In this document: positions 61,712 through 64,000 of the stretch, one piece after another | Layout: the number at the start of each line of letters is the position of its first letter | Numbering within the stretch: the first letter of the stretch is position 1 | NCBI GenBank assembly: GCA_900541015.1 | Contig: UQIB01000002.1 | Span: 38,471 to 102,470 of the forward strand | Direction of reading: 5' to 3' | Source of the DNA: an uncultured Collinsella sp. | GTDB lineage: Bacteria > Actinomycetota > Coriobacteriia > Coriobacteriales > Coriobacteriaceae | DNA: 64,000 nt | Made by a program: the position numbers and the translations under genes | Notes under the pieces: generated by a model | Database searches by the model: none | Seen by the model: the letters and a program-made list of their open reading frames with translations, nothing else | Told to the model about the DNA's origin: nothing

Positions 61712-62383
61712 ATGCCGAACGACGACATCGTCTACCTACTGAAGTTCGCGTCCAAAGAGGCATACATCAACGACCTGATGGACGGGCGCCTCTATATGAA
61801 CGCAGCCGGCTTCTACCATGGACTACCCGGAGAGCAGGGCGATCCACTAGAAGCGTCTCTGGCGTACGGCATGGGCATCTACGCCCATTGGCTCTTGCCG
61901 ATCTACTGCATGTTCACGGTGCGGGAAAGCGACATTGTTGACAACACTGTCGTGATTACCAGGCGAATGACCGATGAGTTCAGATGCGCCGAGGGCTGGA
62001 TCGGCATCGTGCGGTACGGCTGCTTTGAGCGACTTCTAAATCGAAAGATTGATTCCGGAAATGGCATCTCCCTGCACAGCCCTGTCTTTTACGGCGCTCC
62101 TGCTCCAAGCGTGACAGACGAGGCATTCCAAGGCATCCCGTACAACCTCGTCATCAAAGCCCCCAAATACGCGTACCAACGCGAGTATCGAATCATCGGG
62201 TCGCAACCGGTCGATTGGCGCCTTAAGTCCGACGAGAACAACCCTGGTCGCAAAACCGAAGAGTATGGTCATACAGAGCTGGACTTTGGCAGCGGCCTTG
62301 CGGTCTTTTCTTGGAAGGTTCCCGCATCGAGTCTTGCGGAGGCGAAAGACGGCCTCGTGTTGAAGCTGCCATTAACCGCATAA
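61712..62383 (+). CDS. Orphan protein of unknown function
   Basis: 223 residues, ATG 61712 with AGAGGA upstream. It begins IVYLLKFASKEAYINDLMDG and RLYMNAAGFYHGLPG, and has KYAYQREYRIIG and LDFGSGLAVFSW later. The pattern of an N-terminal Y-L-x-K-F strand, G-R-L-Y-M, and a basic Q-R-E-Y-R-I strand recalls DUF2971-like proteins, but I cannot claim membership. It looks intact, with no signal peptide or membrane segment. It stands alone in the accessory island, flanked by remnants. Confidence 0.65.
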   Translation: MPNDDIVYLLKFASKEAYINDLMDGRLYMNAAGFYHGLPGEQGDPLEASLAYGMGIYAHWLLPIYCMFTVRESDIVDNTVVITRRMTDEFRCAEGWIGIVRYGCFERLLNRKIDSGNGISLHSPVFYGAPAPSVTDEAFQGIPYNLVIKAPKYAYQREYRIIGSQPVDWRLKSDENNPGRKTEEYGHTELDFGSGLAVFSWKVPASSLAEAKDGLVLKLPLTA

Positions 62384-62624
62384 CAAGCCGACGAGCGAGC
62401 AATCGACCATTCAATAATACCGAGCATGGATTCCCATTCAATGCAGTTGTAACTAACGGAATCCAGGCACGACGCGGTCTCCATCGACTCCTGAAAGCAA
62501 CTCAAGTTCAAGCGAGCAAACATTCACGCCACATAGACACGCCAACTCAAAACCGTTGAGACACGGCTTAATCGAGCCCGACGAGCATGGAGCGGTTTCG
62601 CCAATTGCCGGTAATCAATTACGC

Positions 62625-63359
62625 TCAATCATTCACCCGAATCGAACTCACGCCTTGTTCGCAATCATCACGAGCATCCCTCTCGCCTGATAAAGGCAGC
62701 TGCAGCGGCTTATCAACGTGAAAGCCCGGAGAAACACAGAGAGATGTACCGACAACGTAGGTCGGCTCGCTCGAGCCGATTTCGATCCCTCGACTCGAAA
62801 ACGCCAATCGCTGAGGGGCCGGCAAATAGCGAGGAGCCTCCTCCGCATTATGCTCGTACTCATATCGATATAAGCAGGAAATGAGGATGAAGAGCCCAGA
62901 AAGCGCCTGAAGTACGTTCCAGAGATTAGCTTCGGCGTAGCTATCTAAACGATGATGTTTGACTTTGTTATAAGAAACCCACCATTCAGGATTCATGGCG
63001 GATTCGGTACCATCATCTGCCCACCAAGATGACCAGGGATTGACCACGATCCCGCTGGTGCCAATAGCAACCCAGCTAAAGCGAAACTGTTGCGAGAAGC
63101 GAACGTGAACCATCTTACGTGCCCCAGAGATGTTGTTAACTGTTCCCCAATCAGCACTCTCATAACGCCTAACAAGGTGGTTAAGATCTTTAAAAGCGAC
63201 ATCGATCTCGGAACAAATCGAAAGATAGACTTTGACGAGCTCGGCCCCATATGCGCCATAGTTCGCTTCGGTAGGCTCGATGTAATGCAATATCCGAATG
63301 ACATCTTCCTCGAGCAAAATAAAGTAATCCCAGTGTATTTGACTCATAGAAAGCGCCAT
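62625..63359 (-). CDS. Orphan protein with a YNKVKHHR motif
   Basis: 244 residues, ATG 63359 with AGGTGG five bases upstream. It has aromatic-rich helices (MSQIHWDYFILLEEDVI) and a central WWVSYNKVKHHRLDSY segment. A long helix follows (ANLWNVLQALSGLFILISCL). The Y-N-x-V-K-H-x-R string followed by an Ala/Asn-rich helix occurs in HEPN-like and other helical proteins from defence loci, but no catalytic claim is possible. It is divergent from the KAP NTPase, 178 bp away. Confidence 0.6.
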   Translation of the reverse strand: MALSMSQIHWDYFILLEEDVIRILHYIEPTEANYGAYGAELVKVYLSICSEIDVAFKDLNHLVRRYESADWGTVNNISGARKMVHVRFSQQFRFSWVAIGTSGIVVNPWSSWWADDGTESAMNPEWWVSYNKVKHHRLDSYAEANLWNVLQALSGLFILISCLYRYEYEHNAEEAPRYLPAPQRLAFSSRGIEIGSSEPTYVVGTSLCVSPGFHVDKPLQLPLSGERDARDDCEQGVSSIRVND

Positions 63360-63536
63360 TCGAACCACCTAATCAAGCAGCAAGACCATCAAAGTCCATT
63401 TTACGCCCCAAGCATCATTGGCTGTTAAAAGGGTAAAACCAACAGGCAGAAGAAAAAAGAAAAGGTTGATCGCGCCCATTTGCAGAAACAATTAAACCGA
63501 AACACAGCCCTAGTCCACAGAAAGAAGACAGCCACC

Positions 63537-63929
63537 ATGAAACGAGTCGATGAGGAACCTACGCCGGAAGCGATTGAGGTCGCTCTTACCCGGGACCCGC
63601 TTCACCGCAAGAGAGAAATTGAGGACTTTCTAAAGATGCTCATTGCGGTTAAGCCGCCGTACACCTTTGTTATTGATGCGCCTTGGGGATCTGGCAAGAC
63701 ATTCTTCGTAAAACAAGTAGCGAGAGTCCTGCAAATGGCAAATCCGACTCTCGACCTCGATATGGAGACACTTAACGCGACACTAGGAGAAACCGCAACT
63801 GAACTCCCTGCGACGCCATGTCTGCCCATTTATTTCAACGCGTGGGAGGACGACCATTTCGACAATCCGATCTTGCCAATATTGGCCTCTATCGCCAACG
63901 CTGTAGGCAAAGAGAGCGTCAAGTGTTAG
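63537..63929 (+). pseudogene. KAP family P-loop NTPase, truncated
   Basis: 130 codons. The N-terminal part of a KAP NTPase: FVIDAPWGSGKTFFVKQVAR has the Walker A and LPIYFNAWEDDHFDNPILPI is the conserved KAP N-A-W-E segment. Full KAP proteins run several hundred residues and are often membrane-bound and found in phage-defence contexts. Here the frame stops at TAG 63927 after VGKESVKC. The TGTTAG supplying the last Cys and stop is the first part of a repeat-containing stretch that looks like an IS end, so insertion probably cut the gene. The remainder would lie outside the window. Confidence 0.75.
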
Positions 63930-64000
63930 CGTCGGAAAATATTAGCCAAATATAGTCGGCCGAGATTGACCAATCCCAGCCGACCCATTTTAGCCAACAC
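63924..64000. mobile_element. Probable IS element end (IS21-like), continuing outside window
   Basis: From TGTTAGC the sequence carries repeated TTAGCC motifs (TATTAGCCAAATAT, TTTTAGCCAACAC) and an inverted GTCGGC ... GCCGAC pair. Multiple short terminal repeats that start TG are typical of IS21-family ends. No transposase is visible before the window ends. A decayed istB of the same family is at 60663-61007. Confidence 0.5.

Overview
The window is a high-GC (about 60%) bacterial chromosome segment whose housekeeping genes read almost entirely on the minus strand. The gene set, gene order, repeat content and codon use point to a Coriobacteriia actinobacterium, most likely Collinsella. This is an inference, because no 16S rRNA gene is present.

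Region 1 (1-54.5 kb) is the core genome. From low to high coordinates it holds: a truncated glycosyltransferase; rluD-lspA; ileS behind a T-box leader; a glycerol-dehydrogenase-like gene with a duplicated start; a DUF523 gene; ftsH; a decayed cobO-like gene; a MATE exporter; a TrmH-type methyltransferase; thyA-folA; a DUF134/NifX-like fusion regulator with its own operators; a large cluster transcribed as asp23-fakA-recG-rsmD-coaD-divIVA-like-DUF177-rpmF-plsX-acpP-rnc-smc-ftsY-ffh; tRNA-Asn; rpoD, dnaG; rimP-nusA-infB-rbfA-nrnA-truB-ribF-dnaG (the transcription/translation cluster); leuS; guaB; a ModE-like regulator; a degenerate trans-sulfuration-family PLP protein; a sucrose cassette (scrR-scrA-scrB) with LacI-type operators; and UDP-galactopyranose mutase.

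The core intergenic regions carry several long nested palindromes. Two pairs of related copies have changed their arms in a compensated way, which suggests selection on RNA or DNA structure. The leuS leader is an imperfect palindrome of about 143 bp.

Region 2 (55.5-64 kb) is an accessory island with lower GC and mixed strands. It starts with an ietAS-like pair (AAA ATPase with a C-terminal helix-turn-helix, then an intracellular subtilase), with a tiny Lys/Ala-rich ORF facing it. A two-gene unit follows: a double zinc-ribbon protein overlapping a helical protein with a hydrophobic tail. Beyond it lie a shattered IS21 istB, a frameshifted unknown gene, two orphan genes and a KAP P-loop NTPase. 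The KAP reading frame is cut off by what looks like the end of an IS element running out of the window. The layout is that of a defence island repeatedly hit by IS elements. The 59301-60570 pair is the best candidate for an undescribed system.
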